This document shows, piece by piece, positions 16,463 through 28,762 of a DNA stretch of 47,154 nucleotides. The DNA is taken from the NCBI RefSeq assembly GCF_001544095.1, contig NZ_BCPT01000021.1, forward strand, positions 1 through 47,154, written 5' to 3'. The translations under genes were made by a program, and so were the position numbers. The notes below the pieces were generated by a model. The model was not told where the DNA came from, made no database searches, and was given only the letters and a program-made list of their open reading frames with translations. Origin of the DNA: Enterococcus casseliflavus NBRC 100478 (GTDB lineage Bacteria; Bacillota; Bacilli; Lactobacillales; Enterococcaceae). Numbering within the stretch: position 1 is the first letter of the stretch; every line of letters starts with the position of its first letter.

Positions 16463-16958
16463 ATAAATCTCCCTCGAAATGTAATCATCTTTGTTCCCAT
16501 CTCCAATAAAAAAAGCAGCTAATTTGTACCAATATATTCTACTTTTACAATTCATTCAAGACAATATCGATGAAACGAATAAGAAATATCGATCTTTCAC
16601 ATCGATTACTCTTGTATAAGTACGGGGTACCATATATTGAATCGTAGCATGTTTCGCTTTAATGGTAGCAACGCCACTAAACCTATTCAACCACTTTATT
16701 AATTTATTGAATACGGTATACAGCCCCTCTTTCTTTTTATACGCTTATCATCGAATGAGAAATCATAGGTAAGTAAACCGCAACGCTTAGGGCTAGTTGA
16801 ATAGTGAAATCAAAGATGTACTATTTACCATGTCAGGTCCTCAAAACCTGCAACTATTCTCTTGTAGCAGATCATCAAAACCCTATCCATTTCAATAATT
16901 ATGTAAATTAAAGCAAAAAAAAGCGAGAACCCAATGGATTCTCGCTTGTTAACGTCAA
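16463..16958. other. Intergenic region upstream of the SnoaL-like gene
   Basis: AT-rich and non-coding as far as can be seen. It contains the inverted pair CTATTCAAC (about 16683) and GTTGAATAG (about 16796), a CAGGT/ACCTG hairpin near 16835-16851, and the csp terminator at its right end. These may be remnants of a lost element. Confidence 0.35.
16921..16947 (-). terminator. Terminator of the cold-shock gene
   Basis: AAGCGAGAA and TTCTCGCTT form a 9-bp stem with a 9-base loop, followed by a long T run on the minus strand. Confidence 0.9.
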
Positions 16959-17159
16959 TTAACCTTTAACGATGTTTGTTGCTTGTAAGCCACGTTGGCC
17001 TTCTTCAACGTCGAAAGTCACTGCTTGACCTTCTTCTAAAGTTTTGAAGCCGTCGCCTTGGATAGCTGAGAAGTGAGCAAATACATCATTGCCGTCTTCA
17101 CCTGTAATAAATCCAAAACCTTTATCTGCATTAAACCATTTTACTGTACCGTTATTCAT
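16959..17159 (-). CDS. Cold-shock protein, CspA/CspB family
   Basis: A 66-residue cold-shock domain protein. Both RNA-binding motifs are intact: KGFGFI (RNP1) and DVFAHFSAI (RNP2). It starts [10 protein letters not shown]. These proteins bind single-stranded RNA, melt secondary structure and support translation in the cold. GGAGG lies 9 bases before the ATG at 17159; the extended frame to 17240 is part of the leader and not coding. A leader of about 120 bases with a pairing element next to the ribosome site suggests temperature-responsive translation. Confidence 0.96.
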   Translation of the reverse strand: MNNGTVKWFNADKGFGFITGEDGNDVFAHFSAIQGDGFKTLEEGQAVTFDVEEGQRGLQATNIVKG

Positions 17160-17176
17160 AAACGTATACCTCCATA

Positions 17177-17224
17177 TTACACATCGACTGTGTTTATTTG
17201 TTTGTAATAGAAAATGATGTGTAA
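17177..17224 (-). promoter_or_regulatory. Leader hairpin next to the csp ribosome site
   Basis: TTACACATC and GATGTGTAA pair perfectly over 9 bp around a 30-base loop in the 5' leader. The 3' arm ends 3 bases before GGAGG. Such an arrangement can modulate access to the ribosome site with temperature. Confidence 0.5.
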
Positions 17225-17285
17225 TTGAAGTGTGTATCAATAGAAAAGATAAACAAGTATTAACATATCAGAACTTTACCTATTC

Positions 17286-17314
17286 ATCATAGCATGGTTA
17301 AAATAAAATAGCAA
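17286..17314 (-). promoter_or_regulatory. Promoter of the cold-shock gene
   Basis: TTGCTA (17314-17309), 17-base spacer, then TATGAT (17291-17286) preceded by TGC as an extended -10. The leader would be about 120 bases long. Confidence 0.75.
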
Positions 17315-17406
17315 ATAAAGTTGGCTTTTTTTCTTGATAAAAAGGTAAATTGTTAAGAAACCTTATGATTAAGCCTAGCAATTGCTTTATCTGGAAGAAT
17401 CAAAAA

Positions 17407-22170
<4,764 letters not shown>

Positions 22171-22194
22171 ATGACTCACTCCCGTGTTTGATTT

Positions 22195-22254
22195 ATAAAG
22201 CGCTTTATGGCGTTACTATAGCAGATTTTTTTCTCTCACCTGCGAAAGTTCGCA
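22195..22254. promoter_or_regulatory. Operators between bglP and its RpiR regulator
   Basis: Two palindromes lie in the divergent region. ATAAAGCGCTTTAT (22195-22208) is a perfect 14-bp palindrome close to the CcpA cre core AAAGCGCTTT, and lies in the bglP leader. TGCGAA-AG-TTCGCA (22241-22254) is a second, unrelated palindrome suited to an RpiR dimer. A TATAGT -10 for bglP lies between them. Confidence 0.6.
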
Positions 22255-22286
22255 ATTTGGAAACTGCTTACAAGAAAGGAAAGAAA

Positions 22287-23096
22287 ATGGGCCTCTTAAT
22301 CATTCGTTTATTGAATCTTTTAAATAATGCACCCACTGATTCCACCAACTACTATATCGGTTTGACCATGATCAACCATTATGATCAGATCCAAACTCTA
22401 AGCATTGGTGAATTCGCTGCTCTTTGCCATGTGTCAAAGTCAACCGTTTCAAAATTCGCTCGCACCTTGGGCTTTGATGATTATGGCGATCTAAAAGACA
22501 ACGCTGCCTTTATCGAAAACCGCTTCAACAATCCCCTGAATTATCGTTCGAATATTTTGTCTGCCTTAGAGCAAGAGGGCGTAGACTCCTATTTTGACGC
22601 AGTTGTACAAGACATCGATTATCTGCGTCATCATCTTGATCTGCCAGCCATCGAACGGGTCGCAAAAGCCATTGTGACGCATAAAAATGTCTTTGCTTTT
22701 GGAATTTTATTCTCAGAATCGGCTGCTATTGATTTCCAGATCAAACTAGCATACAACGGCAAGTTCATTCGGACCTTCCAAGACGATCTTGTACAGGAAG
22801 AAATCATCAAGACCGCTGATGAAGAATCGCTGTTTATCATTTTTACCAACTCCGGTGACTACCTAACGAAACAGCAAATTCGAAATGGAACACCACGGAA
22901 AGATTTCTTCGATCGAACCAAAGCCAAAGTCATCGTGATCACCGCTAATCCACAGATCTCGGAACTGCCCTTTGTCCAAGAAGCAATCATCTTCCCTCAC
23001 CAAACCCATTTTCAAACCCATGCTTTTATGTATCAGTTCATCATGGATTTGATCGTATCGAAGTTCAAGCAGTTGACGGATCGAAAGCGCATGTAG
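22287..23096 (+). CDS. RpiR family regulator with SIS domain
   Basis: A 269-residue regulator. An N-terminal helix-turn-helix (IGEFAALCHVSKSTVSKFARTLGF) is followed by a C-terminal sugar-isomerase (SIS) domain from about residue 110, which in this family senses a phosphosugar. AAGGAAAG precedes the ATG at 22287; the upstream frame to 22152 would overlap the bglP start and is rejected. Its divergent position to the beta-glucoside operon makes it the likely specific regulator, sensing the sugar phosphates made by the permease or GH1 enzymes. Whether it activates or represses cannot be told from the sequence. Confidence 0.9.
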   Translation: MGLLIIRLLNLLNNAPTDSTNYYIGLTMINHYDQIQTLSIGEFAALCHVSKSTVSKFARTLGFDDYGDLKDNAAFIENRFNNPLNYRSNILSALEQEGVDSYFDAVVQDIDYLRHHLDLPAIERVAKAIVTHKNVFAFGILFSESAAIDFQIKLAYNGKFIRTFQDDLVQEEIIKTADEESLFIIFTNSGDYLTKQQIRNGTPRKDFFDRTKAKVIVITANPQISELPFVQEAIIFPHQTHFQTHAFMYQFIMDLIVSKFKQLTDRKRM

Positions 23097-23265
23097 TAAT
23101 GACCCTCCATTATAGAAGAAGGGCATTTCTTCCATAATGGAGGGTTCTTTGTGAATAAGATGTCTCATTCATTCGTAAGCGTCACTCATTTATTCCTAGT
23201 TTCTTTGAAATTTTTTTAATCCTAGGCTGCTATTTATTAAATTTCTCCTCATTTATGTTTTTTGT

Positions 23266-23295
23266 TTCACAAACTTCACCTCGGTATGGTATAAT
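23266..23295 (+). promoter_or_regulatory. Promoter of the lipoprotein gene
   Basis: TTCACA (23266-23271), 18-base spacer and TATAAT (23290-23295) with TGG just upstream as an extended -10. Confidence 0.65.
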
Positions 23296-23341
23296 CATTT
23301 TGTTTTTAAGAAAACTATGGGAATACAAAGGAGAAGGAAAC

Positions 23342-23926
23342 ATGAAAAAAACTAAAATCACTTTAATCGCTGCATCATTGCTTATGGGAGGCACTCTTTT
23401 AGCTGCATGTAGTTCAGATAACGATACAGCTGCAAGCTCATCATCATCAACAGCAGCTTCAACTGCTGCATCAACTGAATCATCAGATGACGTTGTTTCA
23501 ACTGCTTCTATCAGTGACCAAACTTCAGTGATCGAAAAAGCATTGAGCGCAGATGGTAACTGGATCGTTGCTGTAACTGGCGACATGACATTTGATAACG
23601 ATGTAACCGTTGATGGCGAATTCCACGACAAAGGTGACGACTCTGCTGATATCTACCGTAAATTTGCATTGTACTCACAAGATGAAGACCGCAACGTAAC
23701 AGCTGAATACACAGTAACTGTTCCTAAATTGATCGTTAACTCAGAAAACTTCAACATCGTTCACGGTGTAATCAAAGGTGACGTTGAAGTGAATGCTAAC
23801 GGCTTTGTATTGAACGGTGCAAAAGTTGAAGGTAACGTAACATTCACTTCAAAAGAATTCCAAGATTCAGCAACACTTGACGAAGATGGCGCTTCTGTAA
23901 CAGGTGACGTAACAGTTAGCGAATAA
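23342..23926 (+). CDS. Secreted lipoprotein with bactofilin-like beta repeats
   Basis: A 194-residue lipoprotein. The lipobox LLAAC puts the lipidated Cys at residue 23. A Ser/Thr/Ala-rich spacer to about residue 55 is followed by a beta-rich domain whose second half has short repeating turns (VIKGDVEVNANGFVLNGAKV, then EGNVTF and VTGDVTV), as in polymer-forming beta-helical proteins. It is acidic and lacks cysteines after the lipobox. Function unknown; it may be a surface or wall-associated scaffold. AAAGGAGAAGG precedes the ATG at 23342. The codon use looks strongly biased, which suggests high expression. Single gene with promoter and terminator of its own. Confidence 0.82.
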   Translation: MKKTKITLIAASLLMGGTLLAACSSDNDTAASSSSSTAASTAASTESSDDVVSTASISDQTSVIEKALSADGNWIVAVTGDMTFDNDVTVDGEFHDKGDDSADIYRKFALYSQDEDRNVTAEYTVTVPKLIVNSENFNIVHGVIKGDVEVNANGFVLNGAKVEGNVTFTSKEFQDSATLDEDGASVTGDVTVSE

Positions 23927-23968
23927 TCTTTCACTGGATTTCTGTGAAATAGATGAACAAAAAACGAG

Positions 23969-24007
23969 GTTGGCAAGTCGATCGTTGATCCCTTGCCAAC
24001 TTTTTTT
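23969..24007 (+). terminator. Terminator of the lipoprotein gene
   Basis: GTTGGCAAG and CTTGCCAAC form a 9-bp stem, followed by a run of seven T residues. Confidence 0.92.
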
Positions 24008-24078
24008 GTTTTTTTATAAACAATTGCATCCGCTCTCATTACTAACATTGTGTAAGTAAGAACAAAGCCCAAGAAAAA

Positions 24079-24107
24079 AAACTGGCTTGCTTACGCAAAA
24101 CCAGTTT
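24079..24107 (-). terminator. Terminator of the peptide-binding protein gene
   Basis: AAACTGG-TTTTGC and GCAAGCCAGTTT pair around a GTAA tetraloop, with a long T run on the minus strand. It lies 14 bases after the stop codon. Confidence 0.85.
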
Positions 24108-24120
24108 CTTCTTTAGGCGC

Positions 24121-25785
24121 TTATTCTTCAATAACTGCCCACTTGTAGTCATATTGCGCACCAGCACCGTGTGATACGACCCCTTTTACTTTTGGTGCAC
24201 GTAAATGAGCTTCAACGTTTTGGTACACAGGGATGACCCCTTGTTGATCCATAATGATTTTCTCTGCATCTAACAAGTCTTGCCAGCGAGCATCTGGATT
24301 GCCAGCGTTTGTCGTGGCAGACGATTTCACTGCTGTATCGTACTCCTCACTTGTCCAACGACCGCGGTTGTAGGAATTGTCGGTAACAAACAAATCAGTA
24401 AAGCTGCTAGCATCCGCATAGTCAGCTCCCCAACCACCCATGACGACATCAAAGTCACCTGAGTTTGAACGATCTAAACGAACGGAGAAAGGAACAGGAC
24501 TTAGGCTAACTTTCACCCCATCCAGCGTGTCTTGAATCGCACTTTGAATATACTCAATGGCCTTTTTGGTTGAATCTGTATCAGAAGCCAAAATTTCAAA
24601 GCTCAAGGAATCGATTCCTAACGCCTCTTTGGCTTTTTCCCAATGTTCTTTGGCCTTTTCTTGATCGTATTCAATGACACTTTCCGCTTCATCGACAAAA
24701 TCAGTATTATCAGTTGGGTTAAAGGTCATTCCTTTTGGTATCAATCCTGTGGAAGCCAATGAACCGTCCCCTAAAATCGATGTCACTAATGCATCACGAT
24801 CGATGGCATAAGAGATTGCTTTACGCAGATCCTCATTGCGGAATGGCGAATCTTCTTCTCGCTGATTCAACTCGATATAGGAAGTACGGGCTAATGGTTC
24901 TGAAACAAACGCTTCATCATTGGCCATCTGCTGCGCCAATTCTCCTGTTAAGATGACGTCGTCTGCTTGCCCATCTTGGAATAGATTCAAGGAAGTTGAT
25001 GATTCTTTTACGACACTAACATTGATGGTATCAAGTTTCACCGTCTCTTTGTCCCAATATTGGTCATTCTTTTCATATGACCATTCTGTATCGGTTCCTG
25101 GCCCATCAAAGCCAGCTAACACAAAGGGTCCATTGTAAACGGCATTGTCGCTTGTTGAAGCATATTGATCGCCGTTGTCTTCTACAACTGCTTGGCTTTG
25201 TGGGAAGAAGGATGGAAACGCCAATAAGTATTGGAAGTATGGCGTAGGCGTCGTCAGCGTGATTTCTAATTCATAGTCACTGACTGCTTTGATCCCTAAT
25301 TCTGAGGCATCTTTTTCACCTGCTGTTATCGCTTCGGCATTGGTTACGGGCGCAAATAAGTACGCATACTCAGAACCTGTTTCCGCACTTACAGTGCGTT
25401 GCCAGCCAAAGACATAATCCGCTGCTGTTACTGGTTCTCCATTTGACCATTTGGCATCTTCTCGTAATTTCAATTTATAGGTCAGACCATCTTCACTGAC
25501 TTCCGCTAATTCGGCGGCACCTGCTGGTTCGGGCTTACTATCAGCATCTAAGCGGTACAACCCTTCATACACATTATTTAAAGCACTGAAACTGATCGTA
25601 TCGGTGGCTAAGGATAGATCGGCACTCGGCATTTCTTGTTGAACCACAACATTAAAAATTTGTTCGGCAGCTGCTGTCCCACTACCACTTGAACTTTCAC
25701 CTGTACTTGATGTCCCTCCTGTTGAGCAACCTGCTAATACGATTCCACAAACAGCGACGACACCATATCCCCATTTTTTCTTCAT
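24121..25785 (-). CDS. Oligopeptide ABC transporter substrate-binding lipoprotein
   Basis: A 554-residue extracellular solute-binding protein of family 5 (OppA type). The signal peptide ends in the lipobox VLAGC (Cys20). Family blocks such as WSNGEPVTAADYVFGWQR, FRNEDLRKAISYAIDR, GLIPKGM and GGWGADYADASSF are present. It captures peptides for an Opp permease. No permease or ATPase genes lie next to it, so it must serve a transporter encoded elsewhere. In enterococci some orphan OppA-like proteins bind pheromone peptides (PrgZ/TraC type), so a signalling role is possible but unproven. Single gene with its own terminator. Confidence 0.92.
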   Translation of the reverse strand: MKKKWGYGVVAVCGIVLAGCSTGGTSSTGESSSGSGTAAAEQIFNVVVQQEMPSADLSLATDTISFSALNNVYEGLYRLDADSKPEPAGAAELAEVSEDGLTYKLKLREDAKWSNGEPVTAADYVFGWQRTVSAETGSEYAYLFAPVTNAEAITAGEKDASELGIKAVSDYELEITLTTPTPYFQYLLAFPSFFPQSQAVVEDNGDQYASTSDNAVYNGPFVLAGFDGPGTDTEWSYEKNDQYWDKETVKLDTINVSVVKESSTSLNLFQDGQADDVILTGELAQQMANDEAFVSEPLARTSYIELNQREEDSPFRNEDLRKAISYAIDRDALVTSILGDGSLASTGLIPKGMTFNPTDNTDFVDEAESVIEYDQEKAKEHWEKAKEALGIDSLSFEILASDTDSTKKAIEYIQSAIQDTLDGVKVSLSPVPFSVRLDRSNSGDFDVVMGGWGADYADASSFTDLFVTDNSYNRGRWTSEEYDTAVKSSATTNAGNPDARWQDLLDAEKIIMDQQGVIPVYQNVEAHLRAPKVKGVVSHGAGAQYDYKWAVIEE

Positions 25786-25955
25786 CTTACCTACCCCTTA
25801 TGAAAATCCAAAATTTTCAGAATTATTACAAAACTCTGAATGTAAATAAGATTTTAATAAATATTAATTATAAAAGCAAGCTATTTTTCTCATTTTATTA
25901 TTATTTATTTTTTATGTTAACACTGCACGTTATTATTTATGACACAAAAACAAAA

Positions 25956-25987
25956 AACACAAAGCGAACAAGATCTCGCTTTGTGTT
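25956..25987 (-). terminator. Terminator of the zinc-ribbon membrane protein gene
   Basis: AACACAAAGCGA and TCGCTTTGTGTT form a 12-bp stem with an 8-base loop. T runs on both sides make it usable in either direction. Confidence 0.9.
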
Positions 25988-26013
25988 TTTTTATCTTTGG
26001 ATAGAAACGTGGA

Positions 26014-26961
26014 TTACTCCATTTTATAGCTTTGACGTGTCACTTTCCCCTCTCGTACCGTAGCGATAATAGTTGGCACAGCCCCAATCGCCGTAAAGAG
26101 ATAGACCAGACCTAAGTTCCCGTAATACTGACTCGCTTCCAAATATCCTTCACGAATCAAATCAGGTAAAATACGAAAGGCATAGAAGACATCAACGTCC
26201 GTGTAATAATTCGCTACACTGATCGACCAGTCGATACGATTCCCGACATAGACCATGATGATCATGACGATAATACTACTAATAATACCTTTTGTGCTGA
26301 GTTTTCCACCTAATAATTCATACCCTTTGATGGCACAGATCGCCATCGCGATCCCAGACAATGCAGCAACATACCCCAGTTGTCCTAATAAAATAATTGC
26401 GCCGGCACCAATCAGTGAGCCAAGAAACGCACCCACGGTTCCAGCTAACCAATTTTCTTTTTTCTGCCCTTTTTCCCGTTCTTGCGCAAGGACTGCTTCT
26501 TGTTGTTTCTTAAAGCAAGCTTCACAGGCAATGACGGGAGCGCCGCCAATAGCGTACAGCGAAACCGGCTCAGTGACCGCGCCGCAGAAGGTACAAGCAT
26601 TTTGGAAGCCTTTGGTCTTCAAAAAATTCGTCAACTGGTCCAACGCAGTACGCAACTTGTCCACAGTTTTCCCTGCAGTCATCGCTCCGCGTAAAGTATA
26701 GGCAACTTGATATCCTTGGATCACACAGTCGATGATCTCTTTTGACTCACTTAAAACTTCTTTGACTTCTTCTTGGTTGGGAAGTTCGCCATCTTTGCTA
26801 AGTGAAAAGTGAGCCACTAGAGAATAACTATTGTTATTCTCTTGAACTAAAAAAAGTTTATAACTATGATACGTTCCATAAATCACCCCAGTGGAAGTAT
26901 CAACGGAGAGCCCCAACGGCTCGGCAAATTTGGTCAATGTCTTCTCGATCTTCTTATTCAT
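26014..26961 (-). CDS. Zinc-ribbon membrane protein of unknown function
   Basis: Not recognised as a named family. The 315-residue protein has a soluble N-terminal domain of about 130 residues, then a four-cysteine ribbon (CTFCG-N19-CEACF), a charged linker and about four hydrophobic helices, with a short basic tail. The N-terminal part (LVAHFSL, VAYTLRGAMTAGKTVDKL) may form its own fold. The paired cysteines suggest a structural zinc site. GGAGAAAA lies before the ATG at 26961; a start at 26982 is not supported. The gene has its own terminator and no clear operon partner. Confidence 0.8.
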   Translation of the reverse strand: MNKKIEKTLTKFAEPLGLSVDTSTGVIYGTYHSYKLFLVQENNNSYSLVAHFSLSKDGELPNQEEVKEVLSESKEIIDCVIQGYQVAYTLRGAMTAGKTVDKLRTALDQLTNFLKTKGFQNACTFCGAVTEPVSLYAIGGAPVIACEACFKKQQEAVLAQEREKGQKKENWLAGTVGAFLGSLIGAGAIILLGQLGYVAALSGIAMAICAIKGYELLGGKLSTKGIISSIIVMIIMVYVGNRIDWSISVANYYTDVDVFYAFRILPDLIREGYLEASQYYGNLGLVYLFTAIGAVPTIIATVREGKVTRQSYKME

Positions 26962-27069
26962 TTTTCTCCTTCTTTCCAACAAACACTTACCTTTTTAGGT
27001 ATAGCTAAAAGTTTAAGGAGAGTAGAAATGAAAGTCAATCAATTTGTTCAAAAAACCTAGTTTTTTTAT

Positions 27070-27909
27070 CTATTCTGTGACAAATCGTCGCAACGCATCA
27101 GTAACCCCATGATCTGTATTGCTAGCCGTCACAAAATCAGCTTTTGCTTTGACCAATTCGGGCGCATTCTCCATCGCAACACCAATACCAGCTGAAGCAA
27201 TCATTGGCAGGTCGTTAAAATTATCGCCAATCGCTAAGGTTTGCGCCAGCGGCACTTGAAAATAGGCCGCCAATTCATTTAGCGCCTTATCTTTTCCCAC
27301 AGCTTGATGAGTGACTTCCAAATAATTCTCTTTGGATAAGTAAAAGGCGCTTTCTAAAAATCCAGCGTTCTGGCAGGCAGCATGGAGCGCTTGGATTTCT
27401 GCCGTTGTGCCGATCAAAAGAAACTTATGAACCTCAAAAGCTTCTTGTGCCAACAGTTGTTCTAATGAAGTTTCTACAGGAGTCTCTTTGGTGATCGCCG
27501 CTTCTGCTCGTGCCCATTGGTCCACTCTTTCGCAATACCACTGATCACCAGAGTAGACATTGATAGAAACACCAGGAAAATCAGCTTTGATGCGCGCAAC
27601 CAAAGTTTTTGCTTCTGCTTTTTTGACCTCATGACTGAAAATCGGTACCAGTGTGCCCTTTTGATCGTACCCTCCAATCAGGGCACCGTTGTAACAAGCC
27701 AAGGGCCAGTCTTCTATCCCTAATTCTTGAGCTATCGGTAGCATTCCTTTCGGGGAGCGAGCGGAAGCCAAAACAAAAGGAATCGCTTGCTGCTTCAATC
27801 GTTTGATTTCTTCAATCAAATCCAGATCGATTTGATGCTTATGATCCAAGATCGTCCCATCAATATCACTTAAAATAAACCCTATCTGCTTTTTTTCCAA
27901 ATAAACCAT
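27070..27909 (-). CDS. HAD superfamily Cof-type phosphatase
   Basis: A 279-residue Cof/YidA-like hydrolase of HAD subfamily IIB. Motif I is LSDIDGTIL (nucleophile Asp near residue 15), motif II ASAR, motif III with Lys in VGKDKALNEL, and motif IV GDNFNDLPMI. The middle cap covers residues ~85-190. Such enzymes dephosphorylate sugar phosphates, flavin or pyridoxal phosphates; the substrate is not visible from sequence. ATG at 27909 gives the usual short lead to motif I; an ATG at 27984 would add 25 residues, with AAGGAAG poorly spaced. Confidence 0.88.
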   Translation of the reverse strand: MVYLEKKQIGFILSDIDGTILDHKHQIDLDLIEEIKRLKQQAIPFVLASARSPKGMLPIAQELGIEDWPLACYNGALIGGYDQKGTLVPIFSHEVKKAEAKTLVARIKADFPGVSINVYSGDQWYCERVDQWARAEAAITKETPVETSLEQLLAQEAFEVHKFLLIGTTAEIQALHAACQNAGFLESAFYLSKENYLEVTHQAVGKDKALNELAAYFQVPLAQTLAIGDNFNDLPMIASAGIGVAMENAPELVKAKADFVTASNTDHGVTDALRRFVTE

Positions 27910-28045
27910 CCTTTCCCATTCCCCATCCTTTTTACGAAAGCGGATTGAGCCATCGCTTTCGACCAAAACAAGCGCCGTTTCCATAAAACGAAAACAGCTT
28001 CCTTGACCTTCTTTGCTTCCAGTTTACCATACTAGCCAATGAAAA

Positions 28046-28067
28046 AAGAGTGCATCGCTGCACTCTT
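28046..28067 (-). terminator. Terminator of the GNAT gene
   Basis: AAGAGTGCA and TGCACTCTT form a 9-bp stem with a 4-base loop and a T run on the minus strand. It overlaps the stop codon at 28066. Confidence 0.88.
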
Positions 28068-28689
28068 AGGAAGTATAGATATAAAACTCGATTTCCTTCT
28101 TCATCGGTTTTTTGATCCAGCGTTTCACAGCAGCTGCCCGCTTCAAGCCCATATGCTCATAAAAACCGTAATTACAGGTGGTATCGGTATAAAGGAAAAA
28201 CGGAGCCGTTTTTTCCTGCTGGACCATCGCTAAAAAGGAAGTAAAGAGCTGCTTGCCTACACCCAATCCTTGTGTTTTGGGACTAACGGCAAACAAACCA
28301 ACTTCGGTCTGAAAAGGAGTTTGTAAATCTTTCAACATCGCTTGATTTAACTCAGCCACCTCTTTGGCATAATGCAACAGCGTATTTCTCCCTTCTTTCG
28401 TAAGCATTAAGCAGCCAGCATGCCAAATCGTTTTCCCCCAATAGCGCATTGGATGAAGTTTCTTTCCTCTTTTACTGTCTGCTAATAAGATGCCGACAGC
28501 TTCACCATTTAAAAGAGCCACCCGCGAATAGGTCGCACGGGCAAGTTCATAACACAAAAAGACATGAGCAAAGTGCTTGGCGGTCTTCTTGTCAAATTGC
28601 TTGTCGTAGTTCCAGCTATCAATAATCACTTGCACAAGCGCAGGCAGATCTTCTCGTTTAAATGGTCGATACGTTACTTTTTTATTCAT
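28066..28689 (-). CDS. GNAT family N-acetyltransferase
   Basis: A 207-residue acetyltransferase of the GCN5-related fold. The acetyl-CoA pyrophosphate loop reads VSPKTQGLGVGKQLF (R/Q-x-x-G-x-G/A type), followed by FLYTDTTCNYGFYEHMGLKRA, the usual strand 5 and helix 4. The N-terminal helix region is longer than in the smallest members. The substrate is unknown. GGAGGAAGATAG precedes the ATG at 28689; the frame extending to 28812 crosses the divergent promoter. It shares a divergent control region with a MerR-type activator, which probably drives it. Confidence 0.9.
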   Translation of the reverse strand: MNKKVTYRPFKREDLPALVQVIIDSWNYDKQFDKKTAKHFAHVFLCYELARATYSRVALLNGEAVGILLADSKRGKKLHPMRYWGKTIWHAGCLMLTKEGRNTLLHYAKEVAELNQAMLKDLQTPFQTEVGLFAVSPKTQGLGVGKQLFTSFLAMVQQEKTAPFFLYTDTTCNYGFYEHMGLKRAAAVKRWIKKPMKKEIEFYIYTS

Positions 28690-28708
28690 TCTATCTTCCT
28701 CCCAGTAG

Positions 28709-28751
28709 TTGACTATTCTTAGTATAAAGTTTACAGTAACTGTAAAGTCAA
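28709..28751. promoter_or_regulatory. Divergent MerR-type promoter region
   Basis: For the GNAT gene: TTGACT (28751-28746), a long 19-base spacer and TATACT (28726-28721), with TTTACAGTAACTGTAAA, a perfect palindrome (28730-28746), in the spacer. For the regulator: TTGACT (28709-28714), 17 bases and TACAGT (28732-28737). The 19-base spacer is the mark of MerR-activated promoters. Confidence 0.8.
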
Positions 28752-28762
28752 GGAGGATCTTC

